This document shows positions 1 to 12,255 of a DNA stretch of 64,000 nucleotides, in pieces. The notes beneath the pieces are model-generated. The model made no database searches and was not told the DNA's origin. It saw nothing but the letters and a program-made list of their open reading frames with translations. Source of the stretch: Dioscorea cayenensis subsp. rotundata (lineage: Eukaryota > Streptophyta > Magnoliopsida > Dioscoreales > Dioscoreaceae); assembly GCF_009730915.1 (NCBI RefSeq), contig NC_052477.1, positions 29,916,725 through 29,980,724 of the forward strand, written 5' to 3'. The translations under genes were made by a program, and so were the position numbers. Numbering within the stretch: position 1 is the first letter of the stretch; each line of letters opens with the position of its first letter.

Positions 1-3000
1 TATAACATACAGGTGATTGATAACCAAGAGAACAGACAAAATTTCGAAGAGCTGCTAGAAGTTGAATTTGTAACAAACTTTCACCAACAGATTCCTCCCA
101 CATCTGAAAAGTTGAATTTGTAACAAACTTTCAGGAAACAACGACTTTTCTTAGCCCATTATAAACAGTGAAAAGTTGCATCTAATCCAAATACAGTAGC
201 CTAGGCTTTAACAAAAATTCAAATTAGAGTTAATGAAATGTTTCGTGATTTAATTTCTTTAGTTAGAATTAGAGTCAATTTCTACAAGATATACTTGTAG
301 TCACCCTAAAGAAGACAAACAACTAAATCTAGAAATCTTCAGTGAATGGTTTTGACAATTCTCTCATTCATATATGAATTATAATGAGAACTTTAACAAA
401 TAACAGTTCACAATAAATAGTAATACCTGAGTTCTTACATAGGAAGGTAAACATAATTAAAAGCATTTAAAGAAATACCTTATGAAAAAATTCTGATAAC
501 TGACTTGCAAATGGTATGATTTTGTCACCAACATGTTCGATCAGTACAGAGATTAAATTCAACACTTGGACCTAAAGCAAGACATGAAAGAAACAAAAGT
601 TAAGAAAGACTAACTTTAGGCACTTGAATATTTACACAACAGTTAAGGCACTTAATGCAGAAGTAACATAGGATGAACAGAAAAAGATTCCATCTGTGGA
701 AGAAGTTACAGATCTCTGCATGAACTCATCCACAGTTCCTTCCACAAACTAAAAGAAGAAAGAGGATGCTTGCAAAGTATCAGGCAGAATGGCATATTAA
801 CAAAAGAAAAAAGATATAGTAAAATAGTTTAAATTGAAAATGCAAATCAAGAAGCTAGATAGAATGTGCCTCCATAATGGATTATTAAGCAGGTTCATTA
901 TATGAAGAAATGATTTGGGCGAACAATGTAATAACTAATGAGTAAAATACTAGTGTTGCTTTACAACATAAAACTGAAACAAAGAAAAAAATGGAAGACC
1001 TAACCTTTGAGTCAAATTCCTGAGCATTCTCCACCAACTTGAAACACAAACCCCAACAAGTAGGCAGGAGTTCAAAAAAGTCTTGCTCAGAGAAGTTAGA
1101 ATCTTGAACAAGATAGCATAAAGATCGGCATGCAGCCAGCTGGAAAAGGTGAGCAGCACTTGCATTATCAATTGAGAAAGAGCTCAAAAGAAGTTCATGC
1201 GAAAATAATGATCGTTGTATGACATGATGATTTATCCATTATCACTTGCTATAAATCTAGGCAATGGAAAAGAATATTCAAGATAAAGAAACATACTCTA
1301 ACAGCAATATCATTGTCTTGAAGCAATCGAATCAAAGAATGATAGACAAGCTTTCCAGTATCCCCTTTGATCTGCAAGAACCCATTCATGTTGGCATCGA
1401 TTTAGCATAAAAATTAAAAGAAAATTAAAATAAAAAATCAAGACCACCAGAAAGTGAAACTTGGTCAAATATTATAGATGGTTAAAACAGCCCTACCTCA
1501 GAAACCCACTGCCCAAGTATCACAGCAATTTTTCGATGAATAATCCGCATATTTGGATGGTCATTTGAGAGCTCTACAGACAAAGTTGTTTTAAACCTGC
1601 AAACAAAGGATTCCATAGAGAAGGATCAAGGTGATGCAGACCATTGAATGCTTCAGAAATAAGCTATATATATGCACACCAGAAATGATGAGACTTTCTC
1701 AATGAAGAGAACATTCAGCATAAGTACTTATCAGGCAATAATGATACACAAATAAATAAACAACAAGAATAACAGCATCAGCAAGAGGATACTTAGCAGG
1801 CCCCGAAAACTAGTTAAAGGTAATTATCTAGTCTGAAACAAAGATGCAAGAATGAATCCGCTGAAAGAAGGTACCATCTGGAAGGCAACTTTTATTTCAT
1901 AGCATGATACCAAACATATGAACTACTAAATTTTCCTAGCATATTATACCATGGAAATATATGTTGAATATACATATCATTTAGTTTCCATAACATATGT
2001 TATAAGGAAATTACCATTCTGTGAAGTTGAGGAAGTTTGAAAGCTCATAATATACGTGCCCAGCTGCAGTATACGCAGCATCTTTTAAAAGCATCTCTGG
2101 AGTAATGTCAACTTGAGAAGGAGGGGAACCACTCATCGCTTCATGAAGCATTGAAACCACAACAGGAGCAAGCAACTGGCATTCGTATGGAGATGCATGA
2201 ATTAGGAACATATAAGTGAACAATCGCTAAAACATTGAGGAAGTGCACTAACATCTCTATTATTTTCGAACAAAACAATGTATAGAGCTTCAGCACATGG
2301 CCTAAGTTTTTCTGTCCACTGAATCATGTCTTGTTCATGGTGAAAAGATTCAGGGTTTTGGTACCATTCATCCAGATCTTTTGCGGTGTAAACAAAAAAC
2401 CTGTTGAAAATCAATGTACAGTCTCTCAGAAAATTATTGTGAAGAAAACAGGTGGCATGACATTTAGGAAATTCATTAAAGCTTCATGTGTGGAAAATAA
2501 TTTCATTAAGATAATCTCATAGGAACCCACATTAATAAAATGGAGAAAAAACATGCAAAGGCTACAGAAATAAGTAACTATCCAAAAAAAATTCAGTAAT
2601 TATATTTACATCATAAACTTCTAAAAGAGTCAATTCCACTACAATAGCAAATAATATTATTCACTTAAAATAGAATTTCTCATGAAAAAGAGATCCTGAC
2701 TCCAAAATTTTTCTGTTGCAAGCAAACGAATGCAAACCTATAAAGCCAAACCCAGATTTTTTTTATTACACAGGCACTTATGTAGCAGAACTATCCTTGA
2801 TCCAATGGTTAGATCAGCCACATGAGCTGGAGACATCTTCACTTACGAAACATATTGGAGGAAAATTTTCACAATAAGTAAGAAAAGATAAGAAGTGTTA
2901 GATATAAGTATGTAAACCAATTTAAACACATTTGTAACAGGTATTTACATTAATGTAGATAATTCCAACCATGCCTCAAGTAATCATGCACTGCACCATG

Positions 3001-6000
3001 GAGAAAAATGATTGACAAAGGATAAATACTTGAAGACAATACTTGAAGACAAGAATTTACTAATTATGATAGTTATGTTCAAATCCAAATTAAGGTCAAG
3101 ATAGATAAGAGCACAAATCACCTCCTCACTAAAATGTTGCACAAAAACATGACACGCTCATTGGGCAAGACAGTTCTAAGTATATCAATGACCGCCATTG
3201 TTGAACTTTTCTTTCTTTGTTCCAAGGACTCCCCACTCTCATTAATCACACAGCCAGTGAGTTGTGGTCTGTACTCTTTACACTGTAAGATAGACTTGAC
3301 CAGGACCATGCATTGAATCAGAAACTGTTCAAATGATAATGTTGTGGGTTCCAGATTGGTAATCTTGTTCAAGCAGAAGTCAAGGACAGCTGGTAGGACA
3401 TGATTGTCACCAAATGAGTAAGGATGTCTCAATTGTATAGAGATAAGAATCTTCATCAATTTAACGCATGATCTCCTTGTAAAATCCCATAGTTTTTGTT
3501 GACCTTCCAGAAATGTAGCATCTGCAATATTTAGAACATGCTAATAAGAGGTGGGGTAATTAACAGCATGCCTATAGATAACAGTAAAGCTAGAGCACTT
3601 TACAAGGATACACAAACAGAAAGACGTACATCAGATTGTTGGTTGAACTATTGAGAAACAACAAGATCAATGAGGATTACACAATATTTACTTCTCAATA
3701 AACAAAAATGCTCATTAACCACATAATGGTAAGCGTGTGAATAGGCAATATAATCGAGAAGACATGATGAAAAAAAAAGTTTATAAAACGAAGAGAAAAA
3801 ATTAATAATAAAACAAACATAAGAACATAGTATGAGCAATGTACTACAAGCTTCCATCAGATATAGTGTTCAAGCAAAAGAAATTGCTCAAGGAACAAAA
3901 TACAGAACATGATGTACATAAACTTCAAGGGAACAATTTTTGTGTTGCGTTATGACCAAGGGGCTATTCCCACAGTGCCTAACCCTACACACCATTAGAC
4001 ATGAACAAGGGGAGGGCCCTGCTTCGCTCTTGAAGTTGGTGAACCTTGAAGAATTTTTATGAGTCATCTAAAACTATCATATCTTCTCGGTTTAGGAGAC
4101 ATGTTTCTGCATTCATGAAAACATACCAACACATCCGGCTAACATGAAACCAAGGATTTACCATAGTTGATTCTAATATGAAAGATGATAAGCATTTCAG
4201 CAGATTAAACACATAAAATAACAAGCCAGGGCAAAAAAGGTGACAATGCTGGCTGAAAAGACCAAAGATGATGCCAAACAAGATGGTACAAGAAAGAACA
4301 AATGAAACAATAGAAAGGAGATGATTTGGCAGGTTATAAATATATTTAGAAAATGCATCTCACAGTATGGAAGAAATGATTGGATTGCATTCAAGAGCAC
4401 CGGACAGACTTCCTTGACCTGCCGCACTTCCTTGAAAATATAAAATAAGTGTTAAAACATCATGACACTGAGATATTAAAACAAAAATGGGCAAAAAAAA
4501 TTAAAGGGCAATACTTCTATCCACCATTGGATATACTTACCTGTGCAGATGTGACATCACTAGGATGCCCACAAACAATCAGTTGTCGAATAATCTTTGA
4601 ACATAGCAACCATCTTTCACACGTTAAAAGAAGAATGTTTTGATGTTCCGCCGTAGAATTGACACTAATACCTTGGGATAAGTTGGAAAAACTTTGAAGT
4701 ATTGTTTGTGCATCACTCTGCCAGAGGTTCCATGTATATTCAAACAAGTTTGAAGCTATCTGCAATAAAATATCATGAAATTCAGCAATGGCACTAAATG
4801 CCTCATAATGCTAGCATCACATGAACGTCACTGGCAAAAAGAATTAAATCTAGTCATATGTGCTGCAAAACTTATAAAATAAAAAAATCCTCTTAAACAA
4901 ATGTGGCCCTTCTAAAATATAAAGCTCAGCCACCTGTCTGTTCTAACATAGAAAAACCCCTTGTTCCAAACAGAGTATCCATGTTCTGCAAGGATGACAT
5001 ACCTCTGAGAAAATCCTCTGGTCCGCAGTGAGACGCTTTGTTGATAATTCCTTCAGAGTTCGAAAAAGTACCATGAAAATCCTCTGAGAAGCAAGTATAT
5101 CTGACGATTGCAGCTGGTGTGCCAGAGACGTAAAAAGTTCTGGCCTGACTCAAGAACGAAAAACAGCAAAGATTTAATTCATACCAGGCTTCCCCATAGA
5201 AACAATAAATTGCTTCCATAATTGTTAGATTCTAAACAGTGTAAAAAATACAGACTAAGCAAAGCAAAAACAGAAGTTAACTATGAGGAGATATCTTGCT
5301 CATAACCTTACGTTATTGAGCAAAGAGAAAGTCAAATTATGCCCATGCCACAAGAGTGGTATGATCCAAAAGAAAGTTACCCATAACATGCTACAAATTA
5401 ACATAGGCTAAATGTTACTCATCTTCAAAAAGAATTGAAGTAAAATGTGTTACAGATTATTTGGTAAGAAAGTTACAAGAAATATCACCACCATTGCAAA
5501 ATTGAAAACATGAGTTATTACTGTGACAATTATTTCTTGCATATTTGCTAAAATATGAATTTTCCAGAAACAACTTCAAGAAGAAGCATCAGATTTATCT
5601 CTAGCTTTTTTTTTTGTTTGATAGATAATCCATCACTACTCTTTCTATGAATCAACATCCTTCTCATGCATTTTGTCCTGATAAAGAAATCATCAGTTTT
5701 AGGCATCTTTCAAATTCCCCACTAATATATCTAAGTCCTTCAAAATTTTGCCGTTCATACAACACAAATGATTCATAATTGCCTTAGTCCTTCAAAATTT
5801 TGTGGTTCATACAACCCAAATGATTCATAATTGTATGCTCAAATTTCTGGTATAACTTCAAAAGAAACCAACAAGTCCACAGCAGCTGCATGGTGCATTT
5901 TATAACAAAGCAATCACAATACACATTCCTCTTTCTTATTCTTAAGCAAGCCCCCGAGAGGGCTTAGTTGTTAGTTGATAAGCTAAGAGGCATACGCGTC

Positions 6001-8102
6001 TAGTTATAATAACTAGTCCATAAACTTCATAATGACAACCTAGAAGTTCATGTATTTCAAATGAAAAAAAGGGCAATAGGAGCACAAGAACAAATATACC
6101 ATTCCTTCGGATAATCAATGCGTGCAATTTTTGAGACAAGTACTGCTAATTGCATTGCTATCTGCACAAAATATCAATAAACAACATAAAAGATTCAGTA
6201 ATCTACAGAGTTACTTCACTGTAAAAAAACAATAAATGAATAATGCAAAGTCCAACTCAGTTATAGGGTGAAAAGACACTAATTTCATTATCATATGTAA
6301 AATTAAATACTAGATCATCTTTTATAAAAAGGTCAACACCAACGCATAAGTGAAATGGTTACTGGTTACACAACAATTTGTCAAACTTTAGATGAATAAT
6401 TTTGCATTAAATGAATTAAAGTAGATATGAGTGTAAGGGCACCTGTGTGTCTTCACTTTATGCAGAAAATTGCAAAAGGAGAAAGCAACATGAAGATAAC
6501 TAGAGTAACCTGTGAATTTTCTTCCCTTAAATGTAACAGCAATTTTTTGCGTAGATGGGTCTTCTCATCATTGGTAATTCCTCTGCAAGAAAGAATTTTA
6601 GTGCAAGTTCTTAGCGCATCTGAGCATCAAATCTGTTATATGAAGACTAAAATGTGCATTTATGCCTGAGGAACTTGCAATTATGTGCATCTTCATAAGC
6701 ATAATCATCCAAACCATATCATAAAAAGCAATGACATTATAATTTTTTCCTAAGGTATACCATCAGCAATGACATTACCATAGACATATGGCATCATAAT
6801 CTGAATCATACTTTCAACAATGGCATTACCATAGGCGTATAGCATCATCATCTAAACTATGGCTTCAACAATGGCATTACCAGACATATGGGATCATCAT
6901 CTAAACTAACCTTCAACAATGGCATTACCAATTTATCAATTCATCATTCTTGCATAAGTTATATTATATCCTTTAACAACCAATATCATAGAATATCACT
7001 TGGCCTTTCATTTCTGCCATTGCGTAACCATCTTTCTAGACAAAATTGACTAACAAAGTGTTATTTTACAACAAGTCATTACCCTCATCATGATTTATGT
7101 TTTGATCATCTCTCTCATTTGGACCAAATAACATGCCCATTTTGTGTTCTGCTGCATCTAGCCTATCCAGATCTGAAGTATAATAGAGCTCAAAATGTCA
7201 TGAATGTCTATTTTTATCTATAGTGCATGCACCCACACCGGTAATACATTGAAGATGCCATTAAAATCATTAATAATTCTTTAGATTGTCGAAAAGCTTA
7301 TCTAGCTTTTTTGACAAGACAGAAAAATGCTCTATTTGTCAAGCACTATGCAAACGGCTTGAGCATGCTGACCTCTCATTTCAGACAATGTTGTCTTACC
7401 AACTAAACAATCGAATGAGAATAACTTTCTAGTTTAATGGTACTTTGTCAAAATTTACAAGCATCTGAGCTCAAATGTTTTCTTTCTTGTTTCCAGTGAG
7501 TATTTGTTGGGTCCAGACAGTATAAGTTTCCAAATAATTGGTCATATAGTTAGAATTCACACAATGTAGGTTATAATATTTCGTATAAACATCAACTGTA
7601 AGAAAAATTTTAATTCCACAGTTTTGAATAAACCATTATCCAAACTCATCTGCATAAACAATTTCATACAAGGGTTTCACCGATGAAACAAAGCAATACA
7701 AATAGAAGGGGAGAAAGCTTACACTGAATCGCGCCGATTCCTCCAGTATCGATTAATACTGTTCTTGAAGTAAACCGATGCAAGGAGACGCACATCCTCG
7801 CGGCAACCCAGATCCCTCGAAGCAATGATTTCCTGCACGGCATTCCAGTATTATTTCAAAAAAAAATCACTATAACAAACATAATATTTACCCAAAAATC
7901 CAAAGACAAACCCAAATCCAAGCAAAAAAACCCCAGATAAAGCAAGATAAGAGAGTGGTACAAGGAGACAGGAGCAGAAGCCAGGGCGGCTCTCGCACTG
8001 AGAGAGGGCGGACTCAGCGGGACTTCGCTCGGACACTTCGGGGCTGAGCGAGCTCAGAAGCATCGAGTACAACGTCTGCACGTCCGAGGCCGAGAGGGCC
8101 AT
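1..8102 (-). CDS. IPO11: Importin-11-like karyopherin beta (5' 15 exons; 3' end outside window)
   Basis: ARM/HEAT-repeat nuclear transport receptor of the importin-beta family; it should bind Ran-GTP and carry cargo through nuclear pores. Exons read on the minus strand: 8102-7962, 7832-7723, 6582-6510, 6161-6100, 5144-5003, 4759-4541, 4430-4364, 3521-3122, 2400-2253, 2175-2015, 1596-1497, 1371-1297, 1139-1005, 571-479 and 103-1, all with GT-AG borders and compatible phases, giving about 676 residues of a family that is usually about 1,000. Family landmarks are MALSASDVQTLYS at the start, ESRPGFCSCL, VRLLASVYFKNSINRYWRNRR, the DYPKEWPELF junction across exons 4/5, TADQRIF, HPYSFGDN, FVYTAKDLDEWYQNPESFHH, LKDAAYTAAG and FSEQDFFELLP. 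The ATG at 8102-8100 is chosen because the family starts there; in-frame codons upstream belong to the leader. No frameshift is visible. Function is by homology. Confidence 0.95.
59..133. repeat. 25-bp direct repeat across an exon/intron border of the importin gene
   Basis: The 25 bases at 59-83 lie inside the coding exon 103-1 and recur without mismatch at 109-133 in the adjoining intron, 50 bp away. The flanks differ beyond the repeat. The intronic copy therefore carries coding sequence just upstream of the splice acceptor at 104-105. Confidence 0.85.
5736..5839. repeat. Two-copy tandem repeat, about 52 bp, in an importin intron
   Basis: The unit beginning TCCTTCAAAATTTTG and ending ATTCATAATTG occurs twice head to tail (about 5736-5787 and 5788-5839) with a few substitutions. 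It lies in the intron between exons 4 and 5 (6099-5145). Confidence 0.85.
6763..6950. repeat. Degenerate minisatellite (about 51-bp unit) in importin intron 2
   Basis: About three and a half copies of a unit built on TCAACAATGGCATTACC, AGACATATGG and CATCATCATCTAAAC stand in tandem at about 6763-6814, 6815-6865, 6866-6912 and 6913-6950. A weaker relic is visible from about 6700. It lies in the long intron 7722-6583. Confidence 0.8.
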
Positions 8103-8449
8103 GGCCAGCGCCGCGAACAACGATCTCCTCTCACTCGAATGGAAAGCAAAAGACCTCGAATCTTGACACTCCCGATGGAAAGAAGACAAGATTTTAGGGT
8201 TAGGGTTCCGATGATCGGAGGGAGAGGACGGATATGGCAGAGACGATGAAGGCCTCGCAGAACCTTGTGAGAAAATGGTTCTAATTTTTATAGAGAGATA
8301 AAAAGGAAAGAAGGGCGGCGTTGGTGACCCGCGGGCGTGGTTAAGCTTAAACCGGTCCGGCACGGAATCCGAATGCGGAGCTCGAGGGAAAGCTTGTCGG
8401 GTCCGGTTTAGATTGCATGCGGATGCGCACTAATTGATTTGTTTGTGGC

Positions 8450-8639
8450 TAATCTTTGTGTTACCAAATTGTTAACAATTAAAAAAATATACATTTTTTT
8501 AAAATAATAATAATAAAATTTATTAAATATCTGAAAATTTTATTAATATATGTTTGTGGAGAAAAATATTGGGTTTAATTTGCTAGAGAGAGAGAGAGAG
8601 AGAGGCTGGGAAGAAAACTATGTGTTTTAATAATTTTTT
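8450..8639. other. AT-rich DNA upstream of the importin gene with a (GA)n run
   Basis: No gene seen. It follows the GC-richer importin leader (about 8103-8400) and contains a (GA)10 microsatellite at about 8585-8604. The importin promoter must lie near 8200-8500, but no clear TATA box is visible. Confidence 0.6.
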
Positions 8640-8925
8640 TAATGAAGCATTGAAACCACAACAAGAGCAAGTTCCTGACATTCATATGGAGAGAGATATG
8701 AATTAAGAACATATTAGTGAATAATATGTTCTTAATTCATTAAAACACTTGTACTTGATTCATATTAGTGAATTATGTGTTTAGATCAGTCGCTTTAATG
8801 AAACTTATTCGAAGAAAATTTTCACAATAACTAGAGATGTCTAAGCTGACCAATTTAAACACATGTGACAACCATTCATGCCTAAAATATTGCACCAGTC
8901 AAGGTGCTAATTAAGCGCCTATTTG
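8640..8925 (-). pseudogene. Decayed partial copy of the importin-11 gene
   Basis: Bases 8640-8725 resemble 2140-2225 (exon 10, encoding the LHEAM region, and adjoining intron): both share GAAGCATTGAAACCACAACA, AGAGCAAG or GGAGCAAG, and ATATGGAGA or GTATGGAGA, each followed by a related ATGAATTA stretch. Bases 8810-8910 resemble 2855-2995 (intron between exons 8 and 9): GAAAATTTTCACAATAA, CCAATTTAAACACAT, and CCATGCCT or TCATGCCT, ending in TGCACCA. Order and orientation match the gene, but the roughly 600 bp between the two blocks are missing. The fragment lies upstream of the intact gene on the same strand. A 19-bp inverted repeat (8698-8716 with 8722-8740) sits inside it. The frame is broken, so it is not coding. 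Confidence 0.7.
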
Positions 8926-9084
8926 CATTCTTGTGTCTTTGTGTTGATTCATCAGTGTTCAGCTCTTTAGGAATCAACTGTATATGAGCAGCAACAACAT
9001 ATGCATCTCTTAAAAAATGCACGAATTCATACGTACTCATATAAAATATCTATATATATATATATAGTTTAAGTCATTTGGGTA

Positions 9085-10467
9085 TAGAGGTGGGCACGGG
9101 CCGTCCGAAAAACCGGCACGGCCCGACCCATGCCCGCCGGTTCATTGACCCATGCAAAGCCCCGTCTCGCATCAGACGGGACGCTACGGGTTGGGGTTTT
9201 TCCCAACCCGTGACCCGGCTGGGTCAAAAACCCGGTTGGGCTGCAGGGCGGGTCAAACCCGCTTAATGTTATTGTTTTTTTAATACTAAGATCTTGTTGG
9301 TCATGGGATTAACCCATGATCTTGAACTCGGATAGAAAAACCCAACCTACATGAACTAAAAATTTGTTTCTAATATTTATCGGAAAAGAATTATATATAG
9401 ATAGATGTAGGATATTGATCAAAAATATTTTTATATATTTAATTTATAAAAAAATTAAGAAACCATATAATAAATTAAAAAAATTATACAAATCAATTAG
9501 TAAAAATATCAAAGTATCAAACAATAAATTTTTCATAAATATTTTTTTAAAAAAATAATTATTTTTGTTAATTGTCTTTTCTACTCATAAAGACTAAATC
9601 TCTACATACTCATCACTTTTTAAATTCTCTTAAATAAGCAGACTCTTTATTTATCACATATATATTAGATTATTTTTGTTTCAATTTATAAAATAAAAAA
9701 ATAAAAATTACAAAAAAAATTGTTTTTTTAAATTATGTAAATCAATTTATAAAAAAATATATTAGTAAAAAAAGAATATCTTTTGAATAATGGTTCACAC
9801 CATATTATTTTTGATTTGTAATTTTTTTCAATGACCACATGATAAAGCACAATAATAACCCTATCTAGTTAAAGACAAAGTAAAAATCTAGAGCCAACCC
9901 TAATTATAATAAATAAATAAGTTGATGATAACTTCAATTTAAAAATAAGAATACTACTTGATATATACATTTTGTTGCAGACTTAAAAAGATGTGCTTAA
10001 TAATTTAATTTGATAGATAAATAAATTAAAAAAATGTAGTTTTTTATCCTTCTTAAAAATTATTTTTGATATGTCTTAAATTTTTTTAAGTTATTATAAA
10101 TTATTTTAAATTTTTTTGTTGTTTGGGATTAAATTTAAAAAATATTTTGTAACCTCTTTATATTTATTTATGTTTTAAACTATAATAAGAAAAATTTATA
10201 GGCCAATTGGTTAATGTTATTTTCCCATGTGAGAGGTCTTAGGTTCAAACCCCATCTATGACACATTTTTTGGTTATTTACAAAAACCCGCCGGGTCAAA
10301 CAGGCCTTGCCCGGACCCGGCGGGTCATGGATAAGCCGGACCCGGGCTCGCATGGTCAACCCGGCCCGCGGGTCTCCCCTAGCAGGGCGGTTCGGCTTTG
10401 GGTCCCGGCTTCCGGTGAGCCGGACGCTGCGGGTCGAGCCCGATTAACCGGCCCGTGCCCACCTCTA
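9085..10467. mobile_element. Non-autonomous hAT-type DNA transposon with 8-bp target duplication
   Basis: The element starts TAGAGGTGGGCACGGGCCG and ends with the exact reverse complement of those 19 bases. It is flanked by a perfect 8-bp direct repeat, TTTGGGTA, at 9077-9084 and 10468-10475. The TAGAGGTG-type terminus and 8-bp duplication are hallmarks of the hAT superfamily. The terminal arms (about 9085-9260 and 10285-10467) are very GC-rich and full of CCCGG/GGGTC motifs, while the 1-kb interior is extremely AT-rich. No transposase frame is present, so it must have been moved by an enzyme encoded elsewhere. The intact ends and duplication suggest a fairly recent insertion. Confidence 0.92.
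10200..10262 (+). repeat. tRNA-like pol III promoter remnant (possible SINE head)
   Basis: Inside the hAT element, GGCCAATTGGTTAAT resembles an A box and, about 40 bases on, GGTTCAAACCCC matches the tRNA B box. No complete cloverleaf can be folded by eye, so this is a tRNA-derived repeat at most, not a tRNA gene. Confidence 0.35.
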
Positions 10468-10502
10468 TTTGGGTACATATGCACATATATTATTTACTAT
10501 AA

Positions 10503-11177
10503 GGTACCGTTTGGATGATGGAATGGGGAATGAAAACTTTAGAGAGGGGGATGTGAATGAAAACTTTGGAGATGAGGATGGGAATGAAAACTTTGTTTGG
10601 TTGAGAGAGTAATTCATTGAGAATGAGAAAAGTATATAAGTAATTTATTAGAAATAAAAAAAGAAGATAGTGTATAATTACATTTGTGCCCTTAATATAA
10701 ACAAATAATACTAAATAATATAGTGAGTTTTTCTTTAATAATAAATAATTTTTTTATTTATAACAATATTTTTGTATTATTCATATTAATTATTATAGTT
10801 AACTAATTAAATCAATCAATTATTTTTAGTTATAAAATATTTAATTATGTTTAAATATTTAATTAGTTTTTCTCACTTTTATGATTTAATTATTATAATT
10901 AACGGTTAATTAATAAATTTTTATTTAATTATAAATATTTTTAAATATCATTTATTAATTTTTAATATTTAAATTAAATATTTAAATAACATATCTTCAT
11001 TTAATAATTATTGGAATTAATTATACTAATTCCTAATTAAATTAATATTTTTTAATACAAATAATTTGGATTAGGGTAAAATAAAAATTTTCCGTGAAAA
11101 AATACCCATTACCCCCAAATATTTATTTATTTAATATAGAATTATTATCTAATTATTATAAATTAATTATTTTAATA

Positions 11178-11219
<42 letters not shown>

Positions 11220-11437
11220 TGGGAGAGGGTAAAATTGACATTTCATGTCCATTACCCTCTCCCTTCCCCTCATTCCCCCCAAAATTGGGGGGAATGATGA
11301 TCACCCTCCATGGGGTGATGTTATCACCCCATGGAGGGTAATCAAAGAATCCAATGCACACCCAAACATGGGTGTGCATTGGCATTAGTAATCATCCCCC
11401 TCTAGAGGGGGATGATTACCTCCATCCAAACATATTG
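10503..11437. mobile_element. PIF/Harbinger (Tourist-like) non-autonomous element
   Basis: Flanked by a 3-bp TAA repeat (10500-10502 and 11438-11440). The left end reads GGTACCGTTTGGATGATGG and the right end, reverse-complemented, CAATATGTTTGGATGGAGG. Both share GTTTGGATG in the position expected for the PIF/Harbinger end GGNNNTGTTTGG, with the outermost bases degraded. Near the left end the motif GAATGAAAACTTT is repeated three times (10528-10595). The interior is AT-rich, has an (AT)n run at about 11186-11216 and no transposase gene. The right end holds the hairpin row at 11221-11419. Confidence 0.6.
11221..11419. other. Row of five consecutive perfect hairpins/palindromes
   Basis: Five inverted repeats follow each other within 199 bp: (1) 11221-11232 with 11252-11263, 12-bp stem, 19-nt loop; (2) 11271-11282 with 11285-11296, 12-bp stem, 2-nt loop; (3) 11303-11319 with 11323-11339, 17-bp stem, 3-nt loop; (4) 11351-11364 with 11369-11382, 14-bp stem, 4-nt loop; (5) 11388-11419, a 32-bp palindrome with no loop. 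All stems are perfectly paired, and all but stem 4 are rich in C runs. They occupy the 3' end of the transposable element that ends at 11437. Confidence 0.9.
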
Positions 11438-11538
11438 TAAATGTTTGTTTATAACTATTTAATCATGATCTAATTAACAGCTATTATTTATATAAATACT
11501 ATACAAAATTACTGTACAAGATTACTATGTGATATATA

Positions 11539-11874
11539 GGCCTTATTTGGATAGCTTTTTGAAAACCCAAAAGTGTTTTTTTATAAATTAAGCACTTCTG
11601 GGTTCCAAAAATGTTGTTTGTATTGGTTTTTCTGAAAAAGTAGAAGCTGTAAAAAAGTTAAAAAATAGTTTTTTTCAAAAGCTAGTCATGACCAGCTTAT
11701 GAAAAAAAACTTTTTTTTAACTTTTTTTTACAGCTCCTACTTCTACATAAAAGCTAATCCAAACAGAAAATACAAAAAATACTTAACTTACTCTGGAGAA
11801 ACACTTTTTTTCAGAAGCACTTCTACTAAACTAAAAAAAAACACTTTTTTTGATAAGTCAATTCAAACACGGCC
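11539..11874. mobile_element. Tourist-like MITE (336 bp)
   Basis: Left end GGCCTTATTTGGATAGC; right end, reverse-complemented, GGCCGTGTTTGAATTGAC, matching the PIF/Harbinger terminus GGCCNTGTTTG. Flanked by a 3-bp ATA repeat (11536-11538 and 11875-11877). The two halves are partly complementary (AGAAGC, CACTTTTTTT and GTAGAAGC motifs in opposite orientation), so the strand could fold. No coding capacity. Confidence 0.75.
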
Positions 11875-12171
11875 ATATTATTTGACGTTGTAATGTTTGC
11901 CTATTTATTAATAAATCATAGTCATTAAAAACTACTCTGATGGTTTCTTCAGACATCTTTAAATTTGAAATCTCCTGCTTTCTTTAAATGTTAGGTTCTC
12001 ACATATTAAAAACAATAAACCCGTAGAACAATATGCAATGCAAACCTGTGCTTTACCACCTTCTCCTTTGTAGTTGTTTATGCATGGGCCCAGAATCTTT
12101 TAATTAGAGAGGATACCTCGTCATTGGATTCCTCCAAACCTGAACATTGGATCAACACAAGTCACACAACA

Positions 12172-12255
12172 ATGGCCTTCATTGTGACCATCCTTGCATT
12201 GTTCTTCCTTATCATGCCAGTTCTCATTACTACTGTTTCTAGCTACAATTGTTGA
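12172..12255 (+). other. 27-codon ORF resembling an orphan signal peptide
   Basis: ATG at 12172 opens MAFIVTILALFFLIMP, followed by a small-residue stretch (VSSYNC) and a stop at 12253. The hydrophobic run and polar tail look like a secretion signal, possibly the first piece of a lost secreted-protein gene. No downstream exon could be found. It may be chance. Confidence 0.2.

Noticed and set aside
4926-5219. Minus-strand 97-codon frame over importin exon 5
   Set aside because: It reads the exon in the wrong frame; the in-phase reading gives the conserved FTSLAHQLQSSD to TADQRIFSE segment.
6763-6950. CRISPR-like repeat array
   Set aside because: The repeats are contiguous and degenerate without unique spacers, and lie in a plant intron: a minisatellite.
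10200-10262. A tRNA gene
   Set aside because: A- and B-box-like motifs are present but there is no full cloverleaf or acceptor stem; kept only as a tRNA-derived repeat.
11094-11385. Overlapping frames across the hairpin row and (AT)n run
   Set aside because: They are made of IYIYIY repeats and palindromic DNA and have no family; they are by-products of the transposable element.
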